From contig NZ_VUKE01000009.1 of the NCBI RefSeq assembly GCF_009193175.1, positions 1 to 64,000 on the forward strand: a stretch of 64,000 bases of DNA, given 5' to 3'. The notes under the pieces are model-generated. The model made no database searches. It saw only the letters and a program-made list of their open reading frames with translations, and was not told where the DNA came from. Numbering within the stretch: position 1 is the stretch's first letter; every line of letters begins with the position of its first letter. The translations under genes were made by a program, and so were the position numbers. Positions 34,595 to 46,060 of the stretch are shown piece by piece. Source of the stretch: Georgenia ruanii. GTDB lineage: Bacteria; Actinomycetota; Actinomycetes; Actinomycetales; Actinomycetaceae.

Positions 34595-35347
34595 TCAGGC
34601 GTACATCAGCGACCCCGGGGTGGTCAGCACCTGACCGGTCTCCAGCCAGGTCTTCAGGCCGGAGAGGATCATCGGCCAGCCGCCGTACAGCTGCTCGTTG
34701 GCGCCCTCGCGGAGCTGGTCGTGCGTGACCGTGAGCCGGCAGGAGTCCTCGACCTGCTCGATCTCCCACGTGACCCGGGAGAAGCCTTCCTGCGTGACGT
34801 CCTCGCCCCACAGCGCGCGCATGGTGTGGACCAGCCGGCGGGGCCGGTCCACCTCGAGGACCTCGCCGTCGCCGAGCAGCCCGTCGGCCCTCGGGCTGAC
34901 CATCCTCAGGGGCGAACCGACCTGCCAGTCGGACTCCGCCCGGGCGCCGAAGTTGTACTTCGCGCGGGTCTCGGGGTCGGTGATCGCCTCCCACAGGCGC
35001 TCGGGCGTGGTGCGGATGTAGATCTCGAAGACCTTCTCCATCGGAGTCTCCAGGGTGCTCTTGAGCTCGCTGAGCGCCGCCGCCCAGGGCTCGGCGTACT
35101 TGCTCACCCACCGGTCGTGGATGAGGCGGATGGGAATCGGGTTGAGGAAGTGGAGCTTCTCCCGGCCCCGCCGTCGGACGACGACGAGGCCGGCCTCCTC
35201 CAGCTGCTTGAGGTGCTTGGCCACCCCGAAGCGACTCATCGCGAAGCGCCGCTCGAGCGCGCTCATGGACTGCCCGTCCTGGCGGAAGAGCTCGTCGAGG
35301 AGCTGCCGACGCGTGGGGTCGGCGAGCGCCTTGAACACCGCGTCCAC
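34595..35347 (-). CDS. ArsR-type helix-turn-helix fused to SRPBCC (AHSA1-like) domain
   Basis: 250-residue two-domain protein. Residues 1-85 form an ArsR winged helix (FKALADPTRRQLLDELF...MSRFGVAKHLKQLEEAGL). From about 102 an SRPBCC/AHSA1 lipid- or small-ligand-binding fold starts at EKVFEIYIRTTPERLWEAIT. The start is placed at the GTG at 35347, because a strong promoter (TTGACA, 16 bases, CATAAT) ends six bases before it; longer in-frame starts would lie inside that promoter. It probably represses itself through the palindrome in the promoter, with release when the fused domain binds a ligand. Confidence 0.85.
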   Translation of the reverse strand: MDAVFKALADPTRRQLLDELFRQDGQSMSALERRFAMSRFGVAKHLKQLEEAGLVVVRRRGREKLHFLNPIPIRLIHDRWVSKYAEPWAAALSELKSTLETPMEKVFEIYIRTTPERLWEAITDPETRAKYNFGARAESDWQVGSPLRMVSPRADGLLGDGEVLEVDRPRRLVHTMRALWGEDVTQEGFSRVTWEIEQVEDSCRLTVTHDQLREGANEQLYGGWPMILSGLKTWLETGQVLTTPGSLMYA

Positions 35348-35353
35348 CCCTCC

Positions 35354-35381
35354 ATTATGTGACCGTTTGGTCACATGTCAA
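35354..35381 (-). promoter_or_regulatory. promoter with embedded operator of the ArsR-SRPBCC gene
   Basis: On the minus strand, TTGACA (35376-35381) and CATAAT (35354-35359) are 16 bases apart. The spacer and edges hold a perfect inverted repeat, ATGTGACC (35357-35364), GTTT, GGTCACAT (35369-35376), covering the whole spacer. The GTG start codon begins seven bases downstream of the -10, where transcription would start, so the mRNA would be leaderless. This is a clean repressor-blocks-polymerase layout. Confidence 0.75.
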
Positions 35382-35556
35382 CACCTGACGGGCCACGGGG
35401 GCCACCTCGCCCCGCGTGCGCGGCACCGGCAGCCGCGGCCCCGGCGACCCCGCCAGTTCACGGCGAGCGCCACGGCTGCAACCGGCGCGCCGGCGCCCGT
35501 TCGGTCGACAGAACGACGCATGGTGACCGACCGCACACCGCCCAGGGGAATCTGAT

Positions 35557-35578
35557 TGAACTTTCATGCATTGGCATG
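35557..35578. promoter_or_regulatory. candidate operator upstream of FMN reductase
   Basis: Two adjacent palindromes lie 45-66 bases before the reductase start: TGAA-CT-TTCA (35557-35566) and CATGC-ATTG-GCATG (35565-35578). The stretch is A/T-rich against its surroundings. TTGAAC (35556-35561) could be a -35, but I see no matching -10. A redox- or phenolic-sensing regulator would be a natural binder; none is encoded adjacent. Confidence 0.35.
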
Positions 35579-35622
35579 GGGTGACGGGCACGAGCCCGCT
35601 CGACGCACAACTTGGGAGAGTC

Positions 35623-36210
35623 ATGACGAAGATCGCCATCGTCACCGGCAGCGTCCGCCCGGGCCGCCAGAGCCTCAACGTCGCCAGCTGGGTGAAGTCC
35701 ATCGCCGAGCAGCGCTCGGACGCGGAGTTCGAGGTCGTCGACATCGCCGACTTCAACCTGCCCGTGTGGGCCGAGCCCACCCCGCCGTCGTGGGGCCCGG
35801 CCCAGTCCGCCGAGGGCCAGGCCTGGTCCGCGAAGATGGCCGAGTTCGACGGCTTCGTGTTCGTCGTCTCCGAGTACAACCACTCCATCACCGGCGCGCT
35901 GAAGAACGCCCTGGACTACCTCGCCTCGGAGGTCAACGACAAGGCCGCCGGGTTCGTCTCCTACGGCTCCGCCGGCGGCGCCCGCGCCGTCGAGCACCTG
36001 CGCGGCATCCTCTCGGAGATGCAGGTCGCCCACGTGCGCAACGCCGTCCTCATGTCCCTGTTCACGGACTTCGAGAACTTCTCGATCTTCACCCCGACCG
36101 AGCCGGCCACCGCCTCCGTCGAGCCGATGCTCGACCAGCTGGTGACCTGGACCAAGGCGATGGAGGCCGTCCGCGCGGGCCAGTTCTCCCCCGTCGCGGC
36201 CAACGCCTGA
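35623..36210 (+). CDS. NADPH-dependent FMN reductase
   Basis: 195-residue flavodoxin-fold reductase. VTGSVRPGRQS (8-18) is the FMN phosphate loop and SEYNHSITGALKNALDYL is the conserved second flavin segment. It reduces FMN or quinones with NAD(P)H in the cytosol. GGGAG precedes the ATG at 35623. Monocistronic: palindromes lie upstream and a strong hairpin follows at 36244. It could also be called an azoreductase or quinone reductase. Confidence 0.85.
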   Translation: MTKIAIVTGSVRPGRQSLNVASWVKSIAEQRSDAEFEVVDIADFNLPVWAEPTPPSWGPAQSAEGQAWSAKMAEFDGFVFVVSEYNHSITGALKNALDYLASEVNDKAAGFVSYGSAGGARAVEHLRGILSEMQVAHVRNAVLMSLFTDFENFSIFTPTEPATASVEPMLDQLVTWTKAMEAVRAGQFSPVAANA

Positions 36211-36243
36211 CCCAGCCCATCGGGCCGACCCGGCCCGCACCCG

Positions 36244-36279
36244 CCGACGGCGCGGCACCACCTGGTGCCGCGCCGTCGG
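36244..36279 (+). terminator. 17-bp perfect hairpin after FMN reductase
   Basis: CCGACGGCGCGGCACCA (36244-36260) pairs perfectly with TGGTGCCGCGCCGTCGG (36263-36279) around a two-base centre. It starts 33 bases after the reductase stop and ends 28 bases before the next gene. There is no T-run, as is common for actinobacterial terminators. Confidence 0.6.
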
Positions 36280-36307
36280 CACAGCACCACCGATCGAAGG
36301 TCACCTC

Positions 36308-36589
36308 GTGACTCACCTCAACCACCCCTCACCTCCCGTCGACGCCGGCTGGCCCGACGAGGTTCACACCGACATCACCACCGCCGAGCGCCACCTCCCG
36401 GTCGGCACCGTCGCCGTCGTCGTCGGCAACTCCTTCGGCCACACCTCCCCGGCGTCCCTGCCGGGCCGGGTCGTGGTCGTCAACAAGGTCAAGCACTGGT
36501 CGCCGTCGGCTCCCGTCGTCGTGCTGCGGGCGACCACCGACGACGGCGGGTCGGCCCTGTTCCGCCCCTGCGACCTGCGGCCCACCTGA
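36308..36589 (+). CDS. hypothetical protein
   Basis: 93-residue protein starting at GTG with GAAGG upstream. The middle, GTVAVVVGNSFGHTSPASLPG and RVVVVNKVKHW, is rich in short beta-like strands. It ends in ALFRPCDLRPT. No membrane segment, signal or recognised family. It lies between the reductase hairpin and a membrane-protein gene. Codon use fits the genome. Confidence 0.5.
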   Translation: MTHLNHPSPPVDAGWPDEVHTDITTAERHLPVGTVAVVVGNSFGHTSPASLPGRVVVVNKVKHWSPSAPVVVLRATTDDGGSALFRPCDLRPT

Positions 36590-36799
36590 ACCGGCGCGGG
36601 TGTGTGACGGGCGCCGACGACACCCCGGGGCCGATGCCCGTCAGGCTCCGCCTTGCGGCGTAGCGATCGCGGGGGCCATCCGCCTCGCGAAGGAGGGCTC
36701 GCCGGCACCGGCGGGCCTACCGTGACGCGCGGAGACCGCCGTCCGCCCCCTCGTCGCCGCCCCGGCCGCGTCGCGACGGCTTCCCAGGAAGGCCCGTCG

Positions 36800-37549
36800 A
36801 TGCCCCCACTCGGCAGCACCCACCGGCGCCCGACGACCTCGGCCGCCCTCGGTGCCGATCCCGGCCCCACGTCGATGCCAGGCGGGGGCGGCGTCCTCGC
36901 CACGGCCGCCGGCACCTACCTCCTGGCATGGGTGGTGGGCCTGGTCGTCGCTCCCGCCTCGCCGGGGGCCTTCGCGACCGCGGCGGAGGTCCACGCCTTC
37001 TTCGCCGCGCACGGCGGCGCGGCGCTCGTCCAGTCCGCCCTCGTCCACGGGGTGGCGGGCCTGGCGCTGGCCGGCTGGGTCCTCGCCGTCGCCGCCCGGT
37101 CGCGGCGGGCTCGACGCTCGGTGGCCGCGGCGGGCCTGGCGGCGGCGCTGCTCTCGCTCGTGCAGGCGGCGACCATGGCGGTCCTGGTGGTCCAGGCCGA
37201 GGCGGGTCGGGTGAGCGCCACGGACGACGCCTTCGACCTCATCAATCGGTTGGACACCTTCAAGCTGCTCGCGCTCGGGGTGCTGGTGGCACTGGCGTCG
37301 GTCCAGGGCCGCGGACAGCGGCCCGCCTGGCTCGGCTGGTTCGGCGCCGGCGCCGCGGTCCTGCTGCCCGTCTCGGGTGCGGCGTTCCTCGTCGACGTTC
37401 CGGCGCTCACAAGTCTTCTCTTCGCGTCACTGCCCCTGCTGCTCGCGTGGGTGGGTGCGATGACCCTCGTCCTGCTGCGGTCGTCGGTGCGGATGCGGCG
37501 CGGCGCCGGCGCTGCCGCGCGGAGGTCCGCGCGCTCCCGCGCCGGCTAG
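36800..37549 (+). CDS. hypothetical integral membrane protein
   Basis: 249-residue protein with about six hydrophobic helices after a 30-residue polar N-terminus (first near LLAWVVGLVVAP, last near LLLAWVGAMTLVLL) and an Arg-rich C-terminal tail. The ATG at 36800 is preferred: AGGAAGG precedes it, and longer readings are Arg/Pro-rich non-coding text. It converges on the lipoprotein gene and shares one CTAG for both stops. No family recognised. Confidence 0.6.
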   Translation: MPPLGSTHRRPTTSAALGADPGPTSMPGGGGVLATAAGTYLLAWVVGLVVAPASPGAFATAAEVHAFFAAHGGAALVQSALVHGVAGLALAGWVLAVAARSRRARRSVAAAGLAAALLSLVQAATMAVLVVQAEAGRVSATDDAFDLINRLDTFKLLALGVLVALASVQGRGQRPAWLGWFGAGAAVLLPVSGAAFLVDVPALTSLLFASLPLLLAWVGAMTLVLLRSSVRMRRGAGAAARRSARSRAG

Positions 37550-37965
37550 CGCGGCTGCTCGATGACGTGCGGCGACGCGGTCGTGCCGTCCCACGCGACA
37601 AGCCACGTCCGCGCGGCGGCGTCGCACCCCCGGGGCAGGCTCCGGGGGTAGGGCTGGGTCTGCCCGCCCGGCAGGGCGACCTCGGTGCCCAGCCGGTAGG
37701 TCTGGCCCCCGGCGTGCAGGTCCTCGTCGTGCCAGGCGAGCCCGACGTCGGGGAACATCGGCACCCACCGCTGCCCGGTGTGGTCCTCGACGTAGGTGCA
37801 CCCGTGCTGGCGCACCAGGGTCCCGGTCAGCACCGCCTCCATGCCACCGCGCTCGTACGGCTGGTAGTACGCGACGTCCGTCGGCAGCGGCGGCTTGCCG
37901 CCGCACCCGGCGACCGCGGCCGCGACCAGCACCGCCAGGGCGCCCCGTCCGGCGAGCGTGCGCAT
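37546..37965 (-). CDS. predicted lipoprotein, function unknown
   Basis: 139 residues with a type II signal peptide: basic start, hydrophobic GALAVLVAAAVAGC, lipobox cysteine at 21. The mature part has GCTYVEDHTGQRWVPMFPD and a second cysteine near 117, possibly forming a disulfide with C57. It should be anchored on the outer face of the membrane. The start at 37965 is the one that gives a proper signal peptide. Its family is unknown to me. Confidence 0.7.
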   Translation of the reverse strand: MRTLAGRGALAVLVAAAVAGCGGKPPLPTDVAYYQPYERGGMEAVLTGTLVRQHGCTYVEDHTGQRWVPMFPDVGLAWHDEDLHAGGQTYRLGTEVALPGGQTQPYPRSLPRGCDAAARTWLVAWDGTTASPHVIEQPR

Positions 37966-37983
37966 GCAACCCACGATGGCACG

Positions 37984-38006
37984 CCGGGCCCGGCGACGGG
38001 GCCCGG
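37984..38006 (-). terminator. weak hairpin downstream of the SNF2 gene
   Basis: CCGGGCCC (37984-37991) pairs with GGGCCCGG (37999-38006) across a seven-base loop, about 40 bases after the helicase stop on the minus strand. It has no T-tract. It could end helicase transcription before the lipoprotein gene. Confidence 0.35.
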
Positions 38007-38046
38007 TCGGCCGCGCGGATGCCAAGCCCCCCGCGCAGGCGCGACC

Positions 38047-41334
<3,288 letters not shown>

Positions 41335-41515
41335 CCCTTGCCCGGGCCGCCAGGCCCGGCTCGGCCCTCGGACGGTCCGGGGAGGCCAGGGCCCTGCTCC
41401 GCGGGTCGGCGGTGGCGTCCCACCAGCACAATTGGCTGTACGGTGACCGATCGGGCTGGGATCCTGGAGGCGCCGGCCCTGTCCGGTCCCGACGTCAGTG
41501 AAGTGGTGAACCATC

Positions 41516-42406
41516 ATGACGACCAACCCGAACGACCGCGAGCCGGGATCCGCGGAGGAGGGCCAGCAGCCCCCCACGTCCCCGGAGGAGCGCACCTCGT
41601 ATCGCGCGTCCGAGCCCTACCACGCGGCCGAGCCCGCCCCGGGCGAGGCCACCGCGAGCGAGGCCACCGCGAGCGAGGCCACGGCGGGTGAGGAACGCGC
41701 GGTCGGCCAGGAGGATGCGGCGCCGCAGCCCGACTACGGCGCGCAGGGCTACGGGCAGGCCGGGTACGACCAGACCCAGGCGGGGGCGCAGGCCGGCTAC
41801 GGCGCGCCGGCCGAGCCCGGCGAGGGGGAGCAGGGCTACGGCCAGCAGGGGTATGGGACGCAGGGCTACGGCCAGGCCGCCTACGGCTCCCAGCCGTCCG
41901 GCGAGCAGCAGTACGGCCAGCAGGGCTGGGGCCAGCAGGCCTCCGCCGAGCAGCAGTACGGCCAGCCGGGGTACGGCGCCCCGGGCTACGGGCAGACGGG
42001 CTACACCCAGGCGGGCTATGGCCAGCAGGGGTACGCGCAGCAGGGCTACGGCCAGACGTACGGCTACCAGGCCCCGCCGATGTCGCCGCCCGACCAGCGC
42101 CTGTGGGCCACGCTCATCCACCTCAGCGGGCTGATCTTCCCGCTGCTGGGACCGCTCATCGGCTACCTCGTGCTCAAGGACCGCGGCCAGTTCGTCGAGG
42201 ACCAGACCAAGGAAGCCCTGAACTTCCACATCACGCTGACGATCCTTGGCGTCATCTTCTCGATCGTCGCGGTCGTCACCTTCGGCATCGGCAGCATCCT
42301 GTTCCTCTACTACATCGCCGCCATCGTCTTCATGATCCTCGCGGCCGTCGCCGCCAACCGGGGCGAGCGCTACCGCTACCCGCTGACCTGGCGGCTGGTG
42401 CACTGA
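41516..42406 (+). CDS. DUF4870 membrane protein with Gly/Tyr/Gln-rich N-terminal region
   Basis: 296 residues. The first 70 are acidic and include a triple EATAS-type repeat. Residues about 72-182 are a low-complexity array of GYGQQGYG-like units with no charge to speak of. Then comes a DUF4870 domain ([17 protein letters not shown]...[20 protein letters not shown]) with about three membrane helices. The tail is predicted to lie in the cytoplasm and could self-associate. The nucleotide sequence repeats with it (TACGGCCAGCAGGG motifs), so copy number may vary. Related domain proteins are common in actinobacteria; function unknown. Confidence 0.85.
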   Translation: MTTNPNDREPGSAEEGQQPPTSPEERTSYRASEPYHAAEPAPGEATASEATASEATAGEERAVGQEDAAPQPDYGAQGYGQAGYDQTQAGAQAGYGAPAEPGEGEQGYGQQGYGTQGYGQAAYGSQPSGEQQYGQQGWGQQASAEQQYGQPGYGAPGYGQTGYTQAGYGQQGYAQQGYGQTYGYQAPPMSPPDQRLWATLIHLSGLIFPLLGPLIGYLVLKDRGQFVEDQTKEALNFHITLTILGVIFSIVAVVTFGIGSILFLYYIAAIVFMILAAVAANRGERYRYPLTWRLVH

Positions 42407-42471
42407 CGCTGCCCGGCCGGTCGACGTCGTCGTCTCCGCGTCGGCCGGCCCGCCGCCGGTGCCCGCCGTCC

Positions 42472-42511
42472 CGACGTTCTGGCGCGCCCACGTCGACGTT
42501 CTGGCGCGCCC
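42472..42511. repeat. 18-bp direct repeat upstream of the FadR-type gene
   Basis: CGACGTTCTGGCGCGCCC occurs at 42472-42489 and again, identically, at 42494-42511. The starts are 22 bases apart, two helical turns, so both copies face the same side of DNA. The pair lies 84 bases upstream of the GntR/FadR start. An A/T-rich promoter-like stretch (42521-42560) follows. It may be a binding site for that regulator. Confidence 0.8.
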
Positions 42512-42594
42512 GCCTCCACCCATTAAGCGTACTTTTCGCGGGATGGGATAGTGTCATAGGGCACAGGTGCATCAGAGGCGGCGAGGAAGACGTC

Positions 42595-43302
42595 ATGGCA
42601 GGCAAGAACCTTCATCAGCAGGTCCTCGCGGAGCTCGGCCGCGCGATCGTCACCGGCGCGGTCCCGCCCGGCCATCGCACCACCGTGGCGCAGCTCGAGG
42701 AGCGGTACGGGATCTCCCGGTCCGTCGCCCGCGAGGTGGTGCGCGTGCTGGAGGCCCTCGGGCTGCTGCGCTCGAGCACCAAGGTGGGGCTGACCGTCAC
42801 GCCGTCGAACGAGTGGAACCTGCTCGCGCCGGAGGTCATCCGCTGGCGGCTGGACAGCGCGGAGAAGGCCTTCCAGCTCAAGACCCTCACCGAGCTGCGT
42901 CGCGGCATCGAGCCCACCGCAGCCCGCTACGCCGCCCAACGGGTGACGTGGCAGCAGCTGCAGGAGATGCGCCGCTGCGCCGCTGAGATGAAGCGCCTCG
43001 GCGCCGCCGGCCGCGGCGCCTCCCCGGAGTTCCTCGCCGCCGACATCGCCTTCCACTCGGCCCTGCTGGGGGCGAGCGGGAACGAGATGCTCGCGACCCT
43101 GGCCGGGACGATCACCGCGATCCTCACCGGGCGCAACGAGCTCGGCCTGACGCCGGCGCACCCCGCCGAGGAGAACCTCGACAACCACGTCCGCCTGGCC
43201 GACGCGCTCGCCGACGGCGACTCGGCACGCGCCGAGCAGCTCGCCGTCGCCCTCGTGGACGTCGTCGAGCAGGAGGTGGCCCAGCCGGTCGCCGCGTCCT
43301 GA
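42595..43302 (+). CDS. GntR-family regulator, FadR/FCD subfamily
   Basis: 235-residue regulator. The winged helix is at 1-70 (HQQVLAELGRAIVTGAVPPG...YGISRSVAREVVRVLEALGL). An all-helical FCD domain from about 85 has the DIAFHSALL and NHVRLADALADGD blocks that usually bind a metal and a small carboxylate. GAGGAAG precedes the ATG. It lies upstream of, and in line with, the MFS gene, but 96 bp apart. Typical ligands are sugar acids or hydroxyacids; the lactate permease and sugar-acid genes elsewhere in the window are possible targets. Confidence 0.85.
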   Translation: MAGKNLHQQVLAELGRAIVTGAVPPGHRTTVAQLEERYGISRSVAREVVRVLEALGLLRSSTKVGLTVTPSNEWNLLAPEVIRWRLDSAEKAFQLKTLTELRRGIEPTAARYAAQRVTWQQLQEMRRCAAEMKRLGAAGRGASPEFLAADIAFHSALLGASGNEMLATLAGTITAILTGRNELGLTPAHPAEENLDNHVRLADALADGDSARAEQLAVALVDVVEQEVAQPVAAS

Positions 43303-43398
43303 TCCGGGCCGCCCGGGCGGTGGCCACCCTGGCCTCCGGGCGGGGCCCGACGGCCCGACGACGATTGCGTGCCAAGACGGCGCATAATCGACGGCGCC

Positions 43399-44613
43399 AT
43401 GGCCATCACCCCGCGGACGTCCGCGCCCCCCGCCCCCGCCCTCCCCCGCGAGATCTGGGTCCTCGTCTCCGCCGCCGTCGTCATCGCCATGGGCTACGGC
43501 CTGGTGGCCCCGGTCCTGCCGCAGTTCGCGCGCAGCTTCGACGTCGGGGTGACGGCCGCGTCCGTCGTCGTCAGCGCCTTCGCGTTCTTCCGGCTGGTGT
43601 TCGCCCCCGCCGGCGGGCGGCTGGTCGGCCGCTTCGGGGAGCGGCCGGTCTACCTCGCCGGGCTGCTCATCGTGGCCGTGTCGACCGGGGCGACGGCGTT
43701 CGCGCAGAGCTACGTCCAGCTGCTGGTCTTCCGCGGGCTGGGCGGCATCGGCTCGACGATGTTCACCGTCTCGGCGATGGGGCTCATCGTCCGCCTCGCG
43801 CCGCCGGCCGCCCGCGGCCGCGCCTCGGCTGCCTACGGCACCGCGTTCCTCCTGGGCAACATCGGCGGCCCGCTCCTCGGCGGCCTGCTGGCGGGCGCCG
43901 GGCTGGCGGTGCCGTTCCTCGTCTACGCCGCGGCGCTCCTGCTCGCCGCCACCGTGGTCGCCGTGTTCCTGCGCCCCGCGGCGCTGGGCGACCAGGCCGG
44001 CCAGGCGCCCAAGCCGCCGATGACGCTGCGTGAGGCGGTCGCCGTGCCGGCCTACCGCTCCGCGCTGGCCTCCGCCTTCGCCAACGGGTGGTCGAACTTC
44101 GGGGTGCGGACGGCGATCGTGCCGCTGTTCGCGACCGTGGCCCTGGGCGCCGGCTCGTGGGCGGCCGGCGCGGCGCTGGCCGCGTTCGCCGCCGGCAACG
44201 CCGCCGCCCTGACGATCGCCGGTCGGCTGGCCGACTCCCGCGGCCGCAAGCCGCTCGTCCTGCTCGGGCTGGTCGTGAGCGGCCTGCTGACCATCGCGCT
44301 GGGCCTCGCGCCCGACACCGGCTGGCTCCTGGCGCTGTCGGTGCTCGCCGGCGCCGGCGCCGGGCTGCTCAACCCCGCCCAGCAGGCCACGGTGGCCGAC
44401 GTCGTCGGCCAGCGCCGCTCCGGTGGCCCGGTGCTGGCGACCTTCCAGATGTGCACCGACGCCGGGCAGATCCTCGGCCCGGTCGTGGCCGGCCTGCTCG
44501 TCGACCACGCCGGCTACGGCGCCGCCTTCGCCCTCTCCGGGATCCTCTCGCTGCTGGCCGCGGCGGCCTGGCTGCCGGCCCGGGAGACGCGCCCGGCGCA
44601 CCACGAGCCGTAG
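43399..44613 (+). CDS. MFS transporter (drug/metabolite efflux type)
   Basis: 404-residue major facilitator with about 12 helices. The N-terminal helix VLVSAAVVIAMGYGLVAPVLPQF resembles multidrug exporters. The inter-helix 2-3 motif is GGRLVGRFGERPV, and GRLADSRGRKPLVLLG is its second-half copy. The ATG at 43399 is chosen over one 30 bases earlier. A CATAAT box at 43383-43388 ends ten bases before the start, so the leader is very short. It follows the FadR-type gene, which may regulate it. Substrate unknown. Confidence 0.85.
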   Translation: MAITPRTSAPPAPALPREIWVLVSAAVVIAMGYGLVAPVLPQFARSFDVGVTAASVVVSAFAFFRLVFAPAGGRLVGRFGERPVYLAGLLIVAVSTGATAFAQSYVQLLVFRGLGGIGSTMFTVSAMGLIVRLAPPAARGRASAAYGTAFLLGNIGGPLLGGLLAGAGLAVPFLVYAAALLLAATVVAVFLRPAALGDQAGQAPKPPMTLREAVAVPAYRSALASAFANGWSNFGVRTAIVPLFATVALGAGSWAAGAALAAFAAGNAAALTIAGRLADSRGRKPLVLLGLVVSGLLTIALGLAPDTGWLLALSVLAGAGAGLLNPAQQATVADVVGQRRSGGPVLATFQMCTDAGQILGPVVAGLLVDHAGYGAAFALSGILSLLAAAAWLPARETRPAHHEP

Positions 44614-44749
44614 CCGCCCCGGGCCGGTCGGCGCCGCGCCGGTGCGCCGTCGTCCCCCGTTCACCGCGCCGCCGCGGACCGGACACCGGCGGGCCACCGC
44701 CCTCTGCTGCACTCCCCCGGACACCGTCCGCATCACCGCAGGGGGAACC

Positions 44750-46018
44750 ATGCGCAGAAGCACCCTGGCCGGGGCCGCCGCCCTCGCCCTGACCCTGACC
44801 ACCGCCACCGCGGGCGTCGCCGCCCAGCCCGCCGGGCCCGACGGCGTCCGGCTCACCGGCCGGGCGGTGCTGCCCGCGGACACCTTCGTGCCCGGCAGCG
44901 AGCCGTCGGGGTTCTTCACCGGCAACCCCGCCGCCCCGTTCCCCGGCCAGCCCGTCCAGGGCTTCTCGGCCGTGCACGCCCTCGGCGACGGCACCTACCT
45001 CGTCATGAGCGACAACGGCTTCGGCAACAAGGCCAACAGCGCCGACTTCCTGCTGGCCGTCCACCACATCCGCCCGGACCTGGAGACCGGCGAGGTCGAG
45101 GTGCTGCCCGGCGGGTTCACCCTCTCCGACCCCGACCGCCTCGTGCCGTGGGAGATCTGGCGCGACGGCGGTTGCACGGCGGCGGGCGAGCTGCCCGCCG
45201 GCTACACCTGCCCGGCGGACCGCCGGCTCACCGGCTGGGACTTCGACATCGAGTCGATGCAGATCGCCAAGGACGGCACCTTCTGGTTCGGCGAGGAGTT
45301 CGGCCCGTACCTGCTGCACACCGACGCCCGGGGCCGCCTGCTCGACGCGCCGCTGCCGACGCCAGGGGTGCAGTCGCCGTCGAGCCCCCAGCTCGGCGAC
45401 GCCGTCGCGAACCTGCCCAGCTCCAAGGGGTTCGAGGGGATGGCGATCGCGCCCAACGGGCAGCGGCTCTACCCGATGCTCGAGGGCGCCACCGCGGAGG
45501 ACAAGGCCGCCGGGCTGGGCAGCGACCTGCGCATCTACGACGTCCGGCTCCACCCCACCCGCGGCGCCCAGTTCACCGGGGAGTACCTGCGCTACCGGAT
45601 GGAGTCGCCGGACCACGCGCTCGGGGACTTCATCGCCGTCAACGCCCACGAGTTCCTCGTCATCGAGCGCGACAGCCTCGACGGCGCCGAGGCCGCGTTC
45701 AAGCGGATCTACCTCGTCGACATGCGCGACACCGACCGCGACGGGTACGTCGAGAAGGAGCTGCTCGTCGACCTCATGGCCGTCCCGGACCCGGCCGACG
45801 TCGGCGGCATGGGCGAGACGTTCACCTTCCCGTACTTCACCATCGAGGACGTCGAGATCCTCGACGAGCGCACCATCGCCGTCCTCAACGACAACAACTA
45901 CCCCGCCACCGGTGGGCGCGGCGACGACGTCGTGGACGTCAACGAGTTCCTCACCATCGAGCTCGGCGAGCCGCTGAGGGTCGACCACCGGCTGCTGCCG
46001 GCCGACCCGCGCCGCTGA
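44750..46018 (+). CDS. secreted phytase-like esterase-fold protein
   Basis: 422-residue exported protein. The signal peptide is at 1-25 (RRSTLAGAAALALTLTTATA..AA). The mature part matches the esterase-like-activity-of-phytase family, a beta-propeller. VMSDNGFGNKANS, FDIESMQIAKDGTFWFGEEFGP and NNYPATGGRGDDV are typical. The acidic clusters probably bind calcium. It should act outside the cell on phosphate esters, but catalytic identity in this family is not settled. GGGGGAA precedes the ATG. A hairpin follows eight bases after the stop. Confidence 0.82.
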   Translation: MRRSTLAGAAALALTLTTATAGVAAQPAGPDGVRLTGRAVLPADTFVPGSEPSGFFTGNPAAPFPGQPVQGFSAVHALGDGTYLVMSDNGFGNKANSADFLLAVHHIRPDLETGEVEVLPGGFTLSDPDRLVPWEIWRDGGCTAAGELPAGYTCPADRRLTGWDFDIESMQIAKDGTFWFGEEFGPYLLHTDARGRLLDAPLPTPGVQSPSSPQLGDAVANLPSSKGFEGMAIAPNGQRLYPMLEGATAEDKAAGLGSDLRIYDVRLHPTRGAQFTGEYLRYRMESPDHALGDFIAVNAHEFLVIERDSLDGAEAAFKRIYLVDMRDTDRDGYVEKELLVDLMAVPDPADVGGMGETFTFPYFTIEDVEILDERTIAVLNDNNYPATGGRGDDVVDVNEFLTIELGEPLRVDHRLLPADPRR

Positions 46019-46025
46019 CGCGCCC

Positions 46026-46060
46026 GCGCTCCGCCCGCCGGCTCCGGGCGGGCGGGGCGC
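46026..46060. terminator. bidirectional terminator between convergent genes
   Basis: GCGCTCCGCCCGCC (46026-46039) pairs with GGCGGGCGGGGCGC (46047-46060) with one T-G wobble and a seven-base loop. It fills the gap between the phytase-like gene and the convergent stress-protein gene, so it can serve both. Confidence 0.65.

Noticed and set aside
43365-43388. Full promoter (TTGCGT and CATAAT) for the MFS gene
   Set aside because: The two boxes are only 12 bases apart; the CATAAT alone may still be a -10, but the pair is not a normal promoter.
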